Origin: JAGTVG01 sp965365275
Lineage (GTDB): Bacteria > Bacteroidota > Bacteroidia > Cytophagales > Cyclobacteriaceae
Reading direction: 5' to 3'
Length of the DNA stretch: 64,000 nucleotides
NCBI GenBank assembly: GCA_965365275.1
Contig: CBDUBA010000006.1
Location: 1-64,000 of the forward strand
Shown here: positions 51,684-61,652 of the stretch, piece after piece
Numbering within the stretch: the stretch's first letter is position 1
Layout of the letters: every line of letters starts with the position of its first letter
Translations under genes and position numbers: made by a program
Notes under the pieces: generated by a model
What the model saw: only the letters and a program-made list of their open reading frames with translations
Told to the model about the DNA's origin: nothing
Database searches by the model: none

Positions 51684-53489
51684 TTAACTGGCTTTCCCTG
51701 ATTTCTTGCGTTCATGTTCCTTAAGAAAGATCTTTCTTAAACGCAATGAACGTGGTGTAACTTCAAGGTATTCATCTTCCCCGATATATTCCATTGCTTC
51801 TTCCAGTGAGAAAATCACAGCAGGCGTGATGAAGATCTTATCATCCGAACCGGCGGCACGGATGTTCGATAGCTTCTTGGTCTTCGTCAGGTTTACCGTG
51901 ATGTCATTCTGCCTTATGTGTTCTCCAACCACCTGGCCTTCATAGATCTCTTCTTTAGGGTGAACGAAGAAGGTGCCCCGATCCTGAAGCTTATTGATCG
52001 AATAGGCAATCGCCGTACCTGTTTCCATTGAGATGAGTGATCCGTTTCTTCTGCCCTGGATCTCACCCTTCCAGGATTGAAATTCTTTGAACCTGTGTGC
52101 CATAATAGCTTCACCTTCCGTGGCAGTAAGCATCAGATTACGCAGTCCGATGATCCCTCTTGAGGGGATATCAAATTCAAGATGAGACCTGTCACCTTTG
52201 GTATCAATATGGAGGATCTCACCTTTTCTTTGTGTAACAAGCTCGATCACTTTTCCTGAAAATTCCTCCGGAACATGCACGGTCATAGATTCAATAGGTT
52301 CATGATCCTTACCGTCGATCTTCTTTATGATTACTTTGGGTTGTCCCAATTGCAATTCGTATCCTTCTCTTCTCATGGTCTCGACCAGGATTGATAGGTG
52401 AAGAATCCCTCTTCCGTATACGATAAAGATCTCTGGTGATTCTGTTTCTTCCACCCTGAGTGCCAGGTTCTTTTCCGTTTCCTTAAAAAGACGTTCCCTG
52501 ATCTGTCTGGAGGTGACAAATTTACCTTCCCGTCCATAGAACGGGGAATTATTGATGGTGAACAACATGCTCATGGTCGGTTCATCGATCTCCAAAGGTT
52601 TCAGTCCTTCCGGTTCCTCCAGGTCTGCCACAGTATCTCCTATATCAAAATCTTCCAATCCCAGTATGGCGCAGATCTCACCGGCTTTGACCTCCGTTTT
52701 GATTTTTTCCTTAGCGAGGCCTTCAAAAACGTATAATTCTTTGATCCTGGATTTAATGACCTTTCCATCATGTTTTATCAAGGATACATCCATGCCCCAT
52801 TTAATGCTTCCCCTGGATAGTTTCCCAACAGCAATCCGTCCGGTATACGAGGAATAATCCAGGGAAGATATCTGAAGTTGCGTAGTGCCAGGCACGAATT
52901 CTTCTTTGGGGATATGCTCAAGTATCGTATCAAGGAGGTAAGAAATATCGTTAGTAGGTTTCTGCCAGTCAGCCGACATCCAGCCATCTTTTGATGATCC
53001 ATAGACCACCGGGAAGTCAAGCTGTTCTTCTGAAGCTTCCAGGTGATACATCAGATCAAAAACCGATTCATGGACTGCTTCGGGATCACAGTTGGGCTTA
53101 TCTACCTTATTGACCACTACTATGGGTTTCAGATCAAGGGCAATGGCTTTTTGCAATACAAACCGTGTTTGAGGCATTGGTCCTTCAAATGCATCCACCA
53201 GTAAAAGCACCCCGCTCGCCATGTTAAGTACACGCTCAACTTCCCCGCCAAAATCACTGTGCCCTGGGGTATCAATAATATTGATCTTAGTATTCTTATA
53301 CCGTACAGCTACATTTTTAGAAAGAATGGTAATACCTCTTTCCCGTTCAAGGTCATTACTGTCCAGTATCAATTCACCCATATCCTGGTTGTCCCGGAAT
53401 AACCGCACCTGGTGTAATATCCTGTCCACCAAGGTAGTTTTCCCATGGTCGACATGGGCGATGATGGCAATATTTCGTATCTCCTGCAT
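51684..53489 (-). CDS. typA: Translational GTPase TypA/BipA
   Basis: The 601-residue protein has all GTPase motifs: G1 AHVDHGKTT (residues 11-19), DTPGHSDFGGEVERVL as G3, NKVDKP as G4, and the EF-G-like domains II and III (SLDYSSYTGRIAVGKLSRGS, LHLSILVETMRREGYELQLG), plus the TypA-specific C-terminal part (TEGEAIMAHRFKEFQSWKGE, IQGRRNGSLISMETG). The length fits TypA (about 600). It binds the ribosome and is needed for growth under stress or cold and for ribosome assembly in studied bacteria. The gene is housekeeping and stands alone. Confidence 0.97.
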   Translation of the reverse strand: MQEIRNIAIIAHVDHGKTTLVDRILHQVRLFRDNQDMGELILDSNDLERERGITILSKNVAVRYKNTKINIIDTPGHSDFGGEVERVLNMASGVLLLVDAFEGPMPQTRFVLQKAIALDLKPIVVVNKVDKPNCDPEAVHESVFDLMYHLEASEEQLDFPVVYGSSKDGWMSADWQKPTNDISYLLDTILEHIPKEEFVPGTTQLQISSLDYSSYTGRIAVGKLSRGSIKWGMDVSLIKHDGKVIKSRIKELYVFEGLAKEKIKTEVKAGEICAILGLEDFDIGDTVADLEEPEGLKPLEIDEPTMSMLFTINNSPFYGREGKFVTSRQIRERLFKETEKNLALRVEETESPEIFIVYGRGILHLSILVETMRREGYELQLGQPKVIIKKIDGKDHEPIESMTVHVPEEFSGKVIELVTQRKGEILHIDTKGDRSHLEFDIPSRGIIGLRNLMLTATEGEAIMAHRFKEFQSWKGEIQGRRNGSLISMETGTAIAYSINKLQDRGTFFVHPKEEIYEGQVVGEHIRQNDITVNLTKTKKLSNIRAAGSDDKIFITPAVIFSLEEAMEYIGEDEYLEVTPRSLRLRKIFLKEHERKKSGKAS

Positions 53490-53958
53490 GAATCGTTTTA
53501 TCTGTTATTTAAACCTGAATGAAGGGCAAAGGTACAGCTTAATGTAATAGGAAGCGGTTGTTCTATTGAACTAATAAACAGCAGATAAATGGTCCAGTTT
53601 ATTCCATTGGTAATTTCAGGTCAGTTTTTAACTTCATTGAGATTTTTTAGCTGTCTCTTAAATGATTTTCTGGATACTGGTATTTTTGATCACAAGCCTA
53701 CAGATCTCACTAAACGGCATTGGTCTCTATTTGCAGGATTTCCATGCCTATACAGCGGTATGAAAAAGTTCAGCAAATAATTAATTGGATCTTCAAAATT
53801 CTCAAATTCTGACAAGCGCTTTGGAACAAAACAGTTGGCAATAATATTGAGTTTTCCAGTACGAAATGAGCCTGTTTTGTTACTTCCTTAAATTATCACT
53901 TAGAGAATGTTATAAATAATTTTTTCTTAAATTGCATTTTACATAGCATGCAAAAGAA
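53490..53958. other. Divergent intergenic region, 469 bp
   Basis: This AT-rich spacer lies between typA (leftward) and the antiporter gene (rightward). A 63-codon frame (53589-53780) encodes a Phe- and Leu-rich peptide without a recognisable domain, and I do not call it. No RNA gene or strong hairpin is evident. The region presumably contains both promoters. Confidence 0.4.
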
Positions 53959-55818
53959 ATGGATCTTATCAACTATTGGCCTTTATTTGTAATTTTTGTG
54001 ATCGCCTGGATTGTACCCCTTCTGCTATCCTGGATGGAGATCTCGAAGGTGCCAGCAGTAATCGTTGAAATTATACTGGGTGTGATCATCGGACCTTACG
54101 TACTTGATCTGATCCCTGAAGAGGAGTACATCGACTTTTTAGCCAGTACAGGATTTCTATTCCTTATTTTTCTGGCCGGATTTGAAATTGATTTGAACAA
54201 GATACTGGCAACCTTACCGATACGGAAACTTAGACAAGTGGATTTGATAAGCAATACCTTGTTGATTGCTGTATTTATTTATATTGGATCATTGATCCTC
54301 GCATTTCCTTTTGGTTGGTTGCTCAACCAGTTTTTTGGAGTGGATCTGGTATTCTTTTCATTGCTGCTGCCTACAGTGGCCTTAAGCATCATTGTTCCTA
54401 TACTGAAGGCCGACGGTGAGATGCAACAGAAATTCGGACAGGTATTGCTCATGGAGGGCGCTATTGCTACCCTTATGAGCATCATCCTGATCTCTTTGTA
54501 TTCAGGGATTCTGAAGCACGGATTCCGGTTTGAGTTATTATTATTCTCCGTGATATTCCTTGTTTTTATTCTAACTTATGTTGTTGGCAGAAGGTTATTA
54601 CGTATACGCGTATTCCAGAAATTGTTATACCGCCTTGAACATGCGGCAAGCCAGATTCGTGTTCGTGGAACGGTTGCCCTGATGCTGTTTTTCGTTATTA
54701 TAGCCAATCTCATCAATACGGAACTCGTGATGGGAGCCTTTTTTTGCGGCATACTGCTCAGTATGTTCGTAAGTAAGGAAAGGTCTGCCTTGCTCTTCAA
54801 ACTCGATGGCATGAGTTACGGATTTTTCATCCCCATATTTTTTATAATGGTGGGAGTTGATCTCGAATTATCGGCGCTCGCCTCGTTTAAAACCGCCCTG
54901 CCCCTGATTTTGAGCATACTGATTGGTTTTATGATAACCCAGGTACTTCCGGCATTTATAATGGTCAGGGTTTTCGGATTTAAAAAGGCCCTTTCCGGAG
55001 GTATTCTCTTATCCTCCAGACTTGGTCTTTCGATTGCATACGGACAAATCGGTTTATCCCTGGGTGTTATATCCCGGGCTGATAATGCGGGAATAGTAGC
55101 CGCCGCTATATTGGCGAGTTTGCTATCACCGGTGATCTATTACCTCTTCAATAATAGGAAGGAACATTTCCATCAGATTACAATTCTTGGCGGAAGCCTA
55201 GCCAGTTTATACCTTGCGGAGAGATTCCGGCTTCACAGCATTAACTGCAGAACCATCATCAGGAAAAAGGAAATGACGACTGAATTTGAAAGGAAAGGTA
55301 TCCCTTACGAATATGTCGATAAATTAGATTCTGAATTTCTGAATTCCTTGCATATCCGTACCGGTGAACTGGTTGTTGTACTTACGGAATCTAAAAACCT
55401 AAACCTGGAGTTAACCAGATATATAAAAAACCAGTTAAACCACAGTAAGATCATAACCAGGAAGCATTCGGGAGCCCATGATCTTTTAGGACCTAATACT
55501 GATATTAAACTGGTCGATAACAACGAGATCCTGGCCAGTCATGTGGAGGATATGATCGCACGACCCGACGCGGTATCCTCGTTAGCCGTCAGTTTTGATA
55601 ACTACCGCCTGGAAGAAATACACATTACTAACAACTCGGTTCACCGGAAGCTCGTCAAGGATATCGCGTTTCCACAGACCGGCTCCCTGGTGATCCATAG
55701 ACGTGGGGGAGAGATATTTATTCCTCATGGGAATACACATCTCTTAATTGGTGATGTAGTAACGGTTATCGGCAATACCGCTGCCTTAAACCAGTTTCGA
55801 AAATTACTGGAACGATAA
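53959..55818 (+). CDS. Cation:proton antiporter (CPA2/KefB-like) with RCK-type regulatory domains
   Basis: The 619-residue protein has about twelve membrane helices in residues 1-400 (for example PLFVIFVIAWIVPLLLSW, NTLLIAVFIYIGSLILAF) and the CPA2 core signature LAGFEIDLNKIL and GVDLELSALASFK. Residues about 410-500 look like a TrkA-N/RCK domain, but the nucleotide loop reads LGGSLASLY rather than GxGxxG, so ligand binding may differ. Residues about 535-619 match the TrkA-C domain (YRLEEIHITNNSVHRKLVKD, GGEIFIPHGNTHLLIGDVVT). It probably exchanges K or Na for protons at the inner membrane. The gene stands alone, divergent from typA. Confidence 0.9.
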   Translation: MDLINYWPLFVIFVIAWIVPLLLSWMEISKVPAVIVEIILGVIIGPYVLDLIPEEEYIDFLASTGFLFLIFLAGFEIDLNKILATLPIRKLRQVDLISNTLLIAVFIYIGSLILAFPFGWLLNQFFGVDLVFFSLLLPTVALSIIVPILKADGEMQQKFGQVLLMEGAIATLMSIILISLYSGILKHGFRFELLLFSVIFLVFILTYVVGRRLLRIRVFQKLLYRLEHAASQIRVRGTVALMLFFVIIANLINTELVMGAFFCGILLSMFVSKERSALLFKLDGMSYGFFIPIFFIMVGVDLELSALASFKTALPLILSILIGFMITQVLPAFIMVRVFGFKKALSGGILLSSRLGLSIAYGQIGLSLGVISRADNAGIVAAAILASLLSPVIYYLFNNRKEHFHQITILGGSLASLYLAERFRLHSINCRTIIRKKEMTTEFERKGIPYEYVDKLDSEFLNSLHIRTGELVVVLTESKNLNLELTRYIKNQLNHSKIITRKHSGAHDLLGPNTDIKLVDNNEILASHVEDMIARPDAVSSLAVSFDNYRLEEIHITNNSVHRKLVKDIAFPQTGSLVIHRRGGEIFIPHGNTHLLIGDVVTVIGNTAALNQFRKLLER

Positions 55819-55953
55819 GGGGCTGGATATAGTTCTGACACTTACAATCTGAATGAAAAAATCAAGATAAATGTTTCAAAGTATCCAGCACCAAAAATTT
55901 GTTTACGTTTAAATGATCTTTTTATTTGGTAATGAAACCTGGTTTTCAGATCA

Positions 55954-58677
55954 TTAATCTTCCATTTCCGGAATTTCAGCTATACTTGTTTCATATTCAA
56001 AGCCATATGTTCCGGAGCCCACCTCGATCACCACATCCTCACCTTTAACGTTCACGTTTTCATACACTTCAGCTATATTTTTCCCGGAGGCCTTATCAGT
56101 AACTTTATTTATGGCCGCTTTAGGAAGTGTAATAATCGCTGTTGTATTGGCCGGTATTTCAGTTTCAATGATAAGGTGCCCATCTTTGATCTCCCACTGC
56201 GATTTGATCAATCCGTGCACACTCTCCATTTGGGCTTTGACATATTTTAAACGATTATCCGGTTTTGGCTGGATTAGTATGTGCTTGTATCCTGGTTTTC
56301 CGATATCCAGACCTGCAGAAACCTTGTACATCCAGTCGCCTATTGCACCATAGGCATAATGATTGAAAGAATTCATGCCGGGATCCTGGAATGTGCTGTC
56401 CGGTTTCTGACCATCCCATCTTTCCCAGATGGTGGTGGCACCCATCGTTACAGGATACAGCCATGAAGGGAAGGTTTCCTGTAATAAAAGATCGTATGCG
56501 ACATCCAATTGACCATTATCCGATAGTACTTTGCACAGGTAGGGTGTCCCCAGGAATCCTGTCGAAAGATGGTTGTTCCTTGATCTTATATTATCCACTA
56601 GAAATCCAGTAGATTTTGGTATCAAGTCTTCAGGCAGAAGGTCAAACATTAAAGCCAGAACATAGGAAGTCTGTGAATCTGAGATAATCCTACCGGACGG
56701 TGTAACAAAATCATAGATGAATTCCTCTTTTGCCTTTTTGAAAAGTGCATGATATTTTTCAGCATCTTCAGTTTTCCCCAGTTCTTCCGCGGTAAGGGCT
56801 ACCAGCTTGGCTGAATAAGCAATAAAGGCTTTGATCAACAGATCCTGGTTGGTATGTCCATCGGGAACCGTATGCCGGGTGATCTCCGGTTTATAATACA
56901 ACCAATCCCCAAAACCCTTCCAGGGGACATTTTTCCGGTTTGCCATATAATCTGTATAGGCTTTCATGGAAGCGTATTGTGTTTCAAGCATGCGCTTATC
57001 GCCATATACCTGGAAGATTGTCCAGGGTGCAATGGTGGCTACGTCACCCCAACCCGTACTGGATTCCTCACTACGGATCACATTCGGGACCACGACCGGG
57101 ACCATGCCATTTTCTGACTGTTCGGCAGACAGGTCCTTCAGCCATTTAGTAAAGAACGCAGCAACATCCATGTTATAGGCTGCGGTACTAATAAAGGCCT
57201 GGGCATCGCCAGTCCATCCCAGGCGTTCATCCCTCTGTGGACAGTCTGTGGGCACATCCAGGAAATTGCCTTTCTGTCCCCACTGGATGTTGCTCTGTAA
57301 TTGGTTCAGCAATGGATTTGAAGATTCAAAATTCCCCGTGACTTTCATGTCAGAGTGGATAACTACACCGGTCAGGTCATCTGCTGTCAATTCTCCGGGG
57401 AATCCATCTATGGCTACATACCGAAATCCAAAGAAAGTAAACTTAGGTTCATATATTTCTGTCCCTTTTCCTTTCAGGATATAATTTGTAGTTGCTTTAG
57501 CGGCCCTGAGGTTTACTGTATAGAATTCACCATATTTGTCCAATACCTCTGCATACCGCAAGGTCACTTCATCTCCTTTTTTCCCTTTTACCCTGAGCTT
57601 GATCCATCCGACCATATTTTGTCCCATATCGGCAACCAGTGTACCTTTTGGTGTTGTCCAGATCTTTACGGGTTTCAATTCCTGTATTTTTTTTACAGGT
57701 ACTGTTTCCGTGCCGATCAAATTTTCGAGTGGATAATCGGCAACATCCACTGCTTCCCAGTCCCCGTCATTGAAATTATGCTTATTCCAGCCTTCCATTT
57801 CCCTGGAAGCATCATAGGTTTCGCCGTCATAGAGGCTGTTCATGATAATCGGGCCGTTATTGCTGCCTTTCCAGTCTGCATCCGAGATGATAGTTGCAGA
57901 ACTGCCATCCTCAAACACGATTTCAACCTGGCAAAGCAGTCCCAGTTTTTTACCATATACCCCCCAGTTATCCTGCCAGCCAAGATGACCACGGTACCAG
58001 CCATCACCCAGCTGGGCTCCAATGGCATTTTTACCAGATGTAAGATGATCCGTAACATCAAAAACCTGGTATTGCAAACGTTTATCATACACTGTCCATC
58101 CAGGAGTGAATACCTCATCGCCTACGACTTTTCCATTGATGGAAAGCTCATAGATGCCATGGGCTGTAACATAAGCCCTGGCTTTGGCGACCCGCTTATC
58201 CAGTGTGAAATTCTTCCGCACAAATAATCCCGGGCCCTTTGGTTTTTCTTCCTGTTTTGGTTCTATCCATTTGGCTTTCCAGTCGGAAACATCCAAAAGA
58301 CCCATTTCCCACCAGGCCGGGGCATTCCAGGAAGAACTGTTCCCCTGGTTATCATTTATACGAACGCGCCAGAAATATCGGGTTCCTGATAATAATTCCG
58401 GTCCTTCATAGGGTATTTGTATGGATTGGTCTGAGGATACTTCTCCGGATTCCCAATGAAGTTCTGTGAATGAATCAGAACCAGCGACCTGGATCTCATA
58501 GGAATTTTGCATAATATTTGTTCCTTCGCCTTTAATTTTCCAGCTGAAACGTGGTGCCTGGGTATCGATGCCCATGGGACTGGTTTTATACTCGACCGTA
58601 TGGTCATATGTTTCAAGACTTTGAGCCAATCCCATTAAAGGAAGAAGCAGGATGCATGCTGTTAAAATATATTTCAT
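55954..58677 (-). CDS. GH78 alpha-L-rhamnosidase
   Basis: The 907-residue protein has a Sec signal peptide ending LMGLAQ and no lipobox. The N-terminal Fn3-like domain (TSPMGIDTQAPRFSW, YFWRVRINDNQGNSSSWNAP) is typical of GH78; further domains (YVTAHGIYELSINGKVVGDE, ADMGQNMVGWIKLRV) precede the (alpha/alpha)6 barrel. The catalytic hallmark is TDCPQRDERLGWTGDAQ at about 477-493, with E484 the expected general acid. A C-terminal beta domain (NTTAIITLPKAAINKVTDK) closes it. It hydrolyses terminal alpha-L-rhamnose. It differs in signal type and in hallmark from the other GH78 at 10546, so the two may act on different rhamnosides or in different places. Confidence 0.93.
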   Translation of the reverse strand: MKYILTACILLLPLMGLAQSLETYDHTVEYKTSPMGIDTQAPRFSWKIKGEGTNIMQNSYEIQVAGSDSFTELHWESGEVSSDQSIQIPYEGPELLSGTRYFWRVRINDNQGNSSSWNAPAWWEMGLLDVSDWKAKWIEPKQEEKPKGPGLFVRKNFTLDKRVAKARAYVTAHGIYELSINGKVVGDEVFTPGWTVYDKRLQYQVFDVTDHLTSGKNAIGAQLGDGWYRGHLGWQDNWGVYGKKLGLLCQVEIVFEDGSSATIISDADWKGSNNGPIIMNSLYDGETYDASREMEGWNKHNFNDGDWEAVDVADYPLENLIGTETVPVKKIQELKPVKIWTTPKGTLVADMGQNMVGWIKLRVKGKKGDEVTLRYAEVLDKYGEFYTVNLRAAKATTNYILKGKGTEIYEPKFTFFGFRYVAIDGFPGELTADDLTGVVIHSDMKVTGNFESSNPLLNQLQSNIQWGQKGNFLDVPTDCPQRDERLGWTGDAQAFISTAAYNMDVAAFFTKWLKDLSAEQSENGMVPVVVPNVIRSEESSTGWGDVATIAPWTIFQVYGDKRMLETQYASMKAYTDYMANRKNVPWKGFGDWLYYKPEITRHTVPDGHTNQDLLIKAFIAYSAKLVALTAEELGKTEDAEKYHALFKKAKEEFIYDFVTPSGRIISDSQTSYVLALMFDLLPEDLIPKSTGFLVDNIRSRNNHLSTGFLGTPYLCKVLSDNGQLDVAYDLLLQETFPSWLYPVTMGATTIWERWDGQKPDSTFQDPGMNSFNHYAYGAIGDWMYKVSAGLDIGKPGYKHILIQPKPDNRLKYVKAQMESVHGLIKSQWEIKDGHLIIETEIPANTTAIITLPKAAINKVTDKASGKNIAEVYENVNVKGEDVVIEVGSGTYGFEYETSIAEIPEMED

Positions 58678-59012
58678 AGTATTCCTTTATTAAAAATTAT
58701 CCAGATAAAAAGTTTTACTAAAATCAGATCAGGTCCGTAGTCAAAAAGTACGTATCAGGCCTGAAATCCGGGTAAAACTTCAATTTATAAAAAAATCTGA
58801 TTTTCATTGGATTTTTTCCCCGTTATATTGCGTATCGAATATTTTATTAATATACATTTGAACAGATCACGCCGCAACTGTTGGAAGTAAGGATAGCAAG
58901 GCCGAAATATCCCCTAATCAAAATGTACTTCCCGATTAATTCTTGCTAAATTTGATATTAATCGGTCTGATATTCACAGGCAGTAGAATATTTCAGTAAA
59001 AACCCAAATACC
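58678..59012. other. Divergent intergenic region, 335 bp
   Basis: The region lies between GH78 number 2 (leftward) and PPK2 (rightward), so it must hold both promoters. I see no strong dyad, RNA gene or coding sequence in it. Confidence 0.4.
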
Positions 59013-59930
59013 ATGAAAAACGAAGTCAGGGAAAAACTCATCCGGGAGATCTATAATCGTTGTAAGGTTTCCGTAGTACAAGATTTTAAATTATTGAATT
59101 ATGATACAGCCTGGGCAGGGCCTGAAGAAATTAAACAGCTGGGTGAGGAAAAACTCAAGAAAAGAGCGAAAAAGATCCTGAAGAAAAACCTAAATGCACT
59201 AAGCGAAGCCCAGGAGATCTTATATGCATCCAATAAATACGCGATGCTTCTGATCTTTCAGGCTATGGATGCAGCGGGAAAGGATGGAACCATTAAGCAT
59301 GTCATGTCAGGCGTTAATCCTCAGGGATGCCAGGTATTCAGTTTTAAAAAACCATCATCTGAAGAATTGGATCACAATTATCTGTGGAGATACACAAAGA
59401 AAATGCCGGAATTTGGCAGAATTGGTATTTTCAACCGGTCCTATTATGAGGAAGTCCTGGTTGTCAAAGTAAATCCGGAATTTTTACAGGGTAATTTTAG
59501 ACACAAAAAAATAGATGAAACCTTCTGGGCAGGAAGGTATGAAGACATCAATAACCTGGAGAAACACCTGACAGCAAACAATACCTTAATACTGAAATTC
59601 TTCCTGAATGTTTCCAAAGAAGAACAGAAGAACCGCTTCCTCGAAAGGTTAAACGATCCTGAAAAACACTGGAAATTTTCTGAATCCGATCTTGTGGAGC
59701 GATCTAAGTGGGACAAATACCAGGAAGCGTTTGAGGATGCAATTGGCCATACCGCTACACCTTGGGCTCCATGGTATATTATTCCGGCCGATAATAAATG
59801 GATCATGAGAGCTATTGTGTCTATGATCGTAACAGAGACCATTACTTCCCTGAAATTGGAACCACCGGTGGTCACAGAGCAAAAGAAAAAGCTACTGGAT
59901 GAGGCGCGGAAAGAATTGGATGAGCAGTAG
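59013..59930 (+). CDS. Polyphosphate kinase 2 family phosphotransferase
   Basis: The 305-residue cytoplasmic protein shows the PPK2 fold: Walker A QAMDAAGKDGTIKHV (about 84-98), a lid/basic region SFKKPSSEELDHNYLWRYTK, and GRIGIFNRSYYEEVLVVKV (about 135-153), followed by LILKFFLNVSKEEQKNRFLE and WKFSESDLVERSKWDKYQEA. The RIGIFNRS form matches the polyphosphate:nucleotide phosphotransferase subgroup, which can phosphorylate AMP or ADP with polyphosphate. It probably links polyphosphate stores to nucleotide pools. It is transcribed alone, and no polyphosphatase or PPK1 lies beside it. Confidence 0.93.
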   Translation: MKNEVREKLIREIYNRCKVSVVQDFKLLNYDTAWAGPEEIKQLGEEKLKKRAKKILKKNLNALSEAQEILYASNKYAMLLIFQAMDAAGKDGTIKHVMSGVNPQGCQVFSFKKPSSEELDHNYLWRYTKKMPEFGRIGIFNRSYYEEVLVVKVNPEFLQGNFRHKKIDETFWAGRYEDINNLEKHLTANNTLILKFFLNVSKEEQKNRFLERLNDPEKHWKFSESDLVERSKWDKYQEAFEDAIGHTATPWAPWYIIPADNKWIMRAIVSMIVTETITSLKLEPPVVTEQKKKLLDEARKELDEQ

Positions 59931-60123
59931 ATTTAATTACCCCCTGCGTTGGTTTGGTTCATAAAAACTATAACTCAAATTTTACCGGAACACGATAAGG
60001 TGCAAAAAGGGAGTAATATTCAATCGTCATAACCTGACTGTTAGCTGCAGACCTTTTCGCGGACATATTTAGGGACAGATACCCTGGGAAGGAATTTAGG
60101 CAATCCAGATGCAAAAGTCTCAA

Positions 60124-61566
60124 TTACTTACCACCTTCCGATGGCCAGGCGTACACCTTTTCGCCGGCATCTTTATGAACCGGTCCTTCCGGAAGTGTTT
60201 CATGCCAGTCCAGAAGATATTTAGTGAATTCCTCTACCAGAGCAGGATTTTCCCTGGCCAGGTTATCCACTTCACCCGGATCTTTAACAATATTGTATAA
60301 TTCCACTCTGTTAAGGGATGGATTCATAAGGAATTTCCACTCCTCACGCCTCAGTGCCAGTCTTGGGCTCATATCATTTACCCGGCCATAAACCGGAAAC
60401 CGGATTTCCCATTTTAAAGGGTTTTTTCTTGAATATGATTTACCCTTAAATATCGCTGAAACATCCTCTCCATCAAGCCCTCCCGGTATTTCAGCATTAC
60501 TCAATGCACATAATGTAGGGAACAGGTCTACGGCTCCTATAATTGAATGATCATCCACTTTGTTTTCTGGTACCTTACCCGGCCATCGGATGATAAATGG
60601 TTCCCTTATTCCTCCTTCATATAAACTTCGTTTGATTCCCCGGAATGGTCCTGCAGCCACCGCCGTGACACTTCCGTACTTAGCGGTATGCGGCATGGCA
60701 CTTGATTCCGGCCCATTATCACTGGTAAAAATTATGATCGTATTATCTGCCATATCCATTTCGTCCAGGGTGGTAAGCAAACGGCCAATATGTCTGTCCA
60801 TACGCGTCAGGACGGAATACCAGATCAGCATGGCATCGCGGTATGTACCTTCTTTTGCAGTGGTGTTAGAGTAAAGTTCAACATCTTCCTCTGAAGGGAA
60901 AAGAGGGGCATGGGGTTCATACAACCAGGCATTAATATAGAAAGGCTTTTCCTTGTTTTTCTTTATAAAATCTATGGAATGATCAATAATGACTTCTGTT
61001 GAATTTTCGTAAGGATTCTCACCGACCAGGCAATCTGCAAATTCATCAATGCCGTATTCTTCGATAAAGGGTGCGTGGCTTTCTGTGGTAACGCCCAGAT
61101 GCCATTTCCCGAAATGTCCCACAGCATAACCATTTTGCTGCAATGATTTCATAACTGTTGGCAGATTATAATCCAAATGGTTGGGTATGCCTCTTTCCGC
61201 ATTGAAATCCAGTCTTTTTATTATGGGGGCATGCATCCGCGTTCTTGACGGGCACAGACCAGTAACTAATCCAGCCCGGCTTGGAGTGCAGGTAGGTGCG
61301 GCAACGTAAAAATTAGTAAATAATGTCCCTTCTTTCGTTAGTCGATCTATATTAGGCATTTTAATGTCACCGAATATCTGAAATCCGGCAGGTGCAACAA
61401 TTTTATGGTATCCATAGTGTGGCAATTCGGCCCAGCCCAGGTCATCAGCAAAGATGAGAATAACGTTTGGTTTTGATTCTGTGCCAGTGGTGGTACAAAA
61501 TCCGGTAGTGAGGATTCCAAATAAAAAAACTATAATTGATATCAAAGGGTGAGATAAGCTGTTCAT
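60124..61566 (-). CDS. Secreted sulfatase (formylglycine-dependent, S1 type)
   Basis: The 480-residue protein has an N-terminal signal (SIIVFLFGILTTGFC). It carries PNVILIFADDLGWAEL with metal aspartates D41 and D42, the formylglycine motif C93-T-P-S-R (TCTPSRAGLVTG), HFGKWHLGVTTESHA, and IIIFTSDNGPESSA with D and N ligands, which mark an active S1-family sulfatase. Cys93 must be oxidised to formylglycine by an anSME-type enzyme that is not encoded in this window. The substrate is probably a sulfated glycan, consistent with rhamnosidase and fucosidase genes in the window. It starts 86 bp from the divergent nitrilase-family gene. The frame stays open for 51 codons after the TAA. Confidence 0.92.
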   Translation of the reverse strand: MNSLSHPLISIIVFLFGILTTGFCTTTGTESKPNVILIFADDLGWAELPHYGYHKIVAPAGFQIFGDIKMPNIDRLTKEGTLFTNFYVAAPTCTPSRAGLVTGLCPSRTRMHAPIIKRLDFNAERGIPNHLDYNLPTVMKSLQQNGYAVGHFGKWHLGVTTESHAPFIEEYGIDEFADCLVGENPYENSTEVIIDHSIDFIKKNKEKPFYINAWLYEPHAPLFPSEEDVELYSNTTAKEGTYRDAMLIWYSVLTRMDRHIGRLLTTLDEMDMADNTIIIFTSDNGPESSAMPHTAKYGSVTAVAAGPFRGIKRSLYEGGIREPFIIRWPGKVPENKVDDHSIIGAVDLFPTLCALSNAEIPGGLDGEDVSAIFKGKSYSRKNPLKWEIRFPVYGRVNDMSPRLALRREEWKFLMNPSLNRVELYNIVKDPGEVDNLARENPALVEEFTKYLLDWHETLPEGPVHKDAGEKVYAWPSEGGK

Positions 61567-61652
61567 ATTTATTTATAGCAATTTATCGGTTCCTATGTTA
61601 GGATAATTATTCTACGAATCCTAATTTCGATCTAAACTAATATTTACCAATT

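Noticed and set aside
53589..53780. A 63-codon small protein between typA and the antiporter
   Set aside because: It has no signal peptide, recognised motif or clear promoter; it is compatible with chance in AT-rich DNA.
57355..58227. A 290-codon open frame on the plus strand opposite the GH78 gene
   Set aside because: It is antisense to a well-supported rhamnosidase, rich in Phe, Cys and Ile, and has no domain character; it is a shadow of the real gene.
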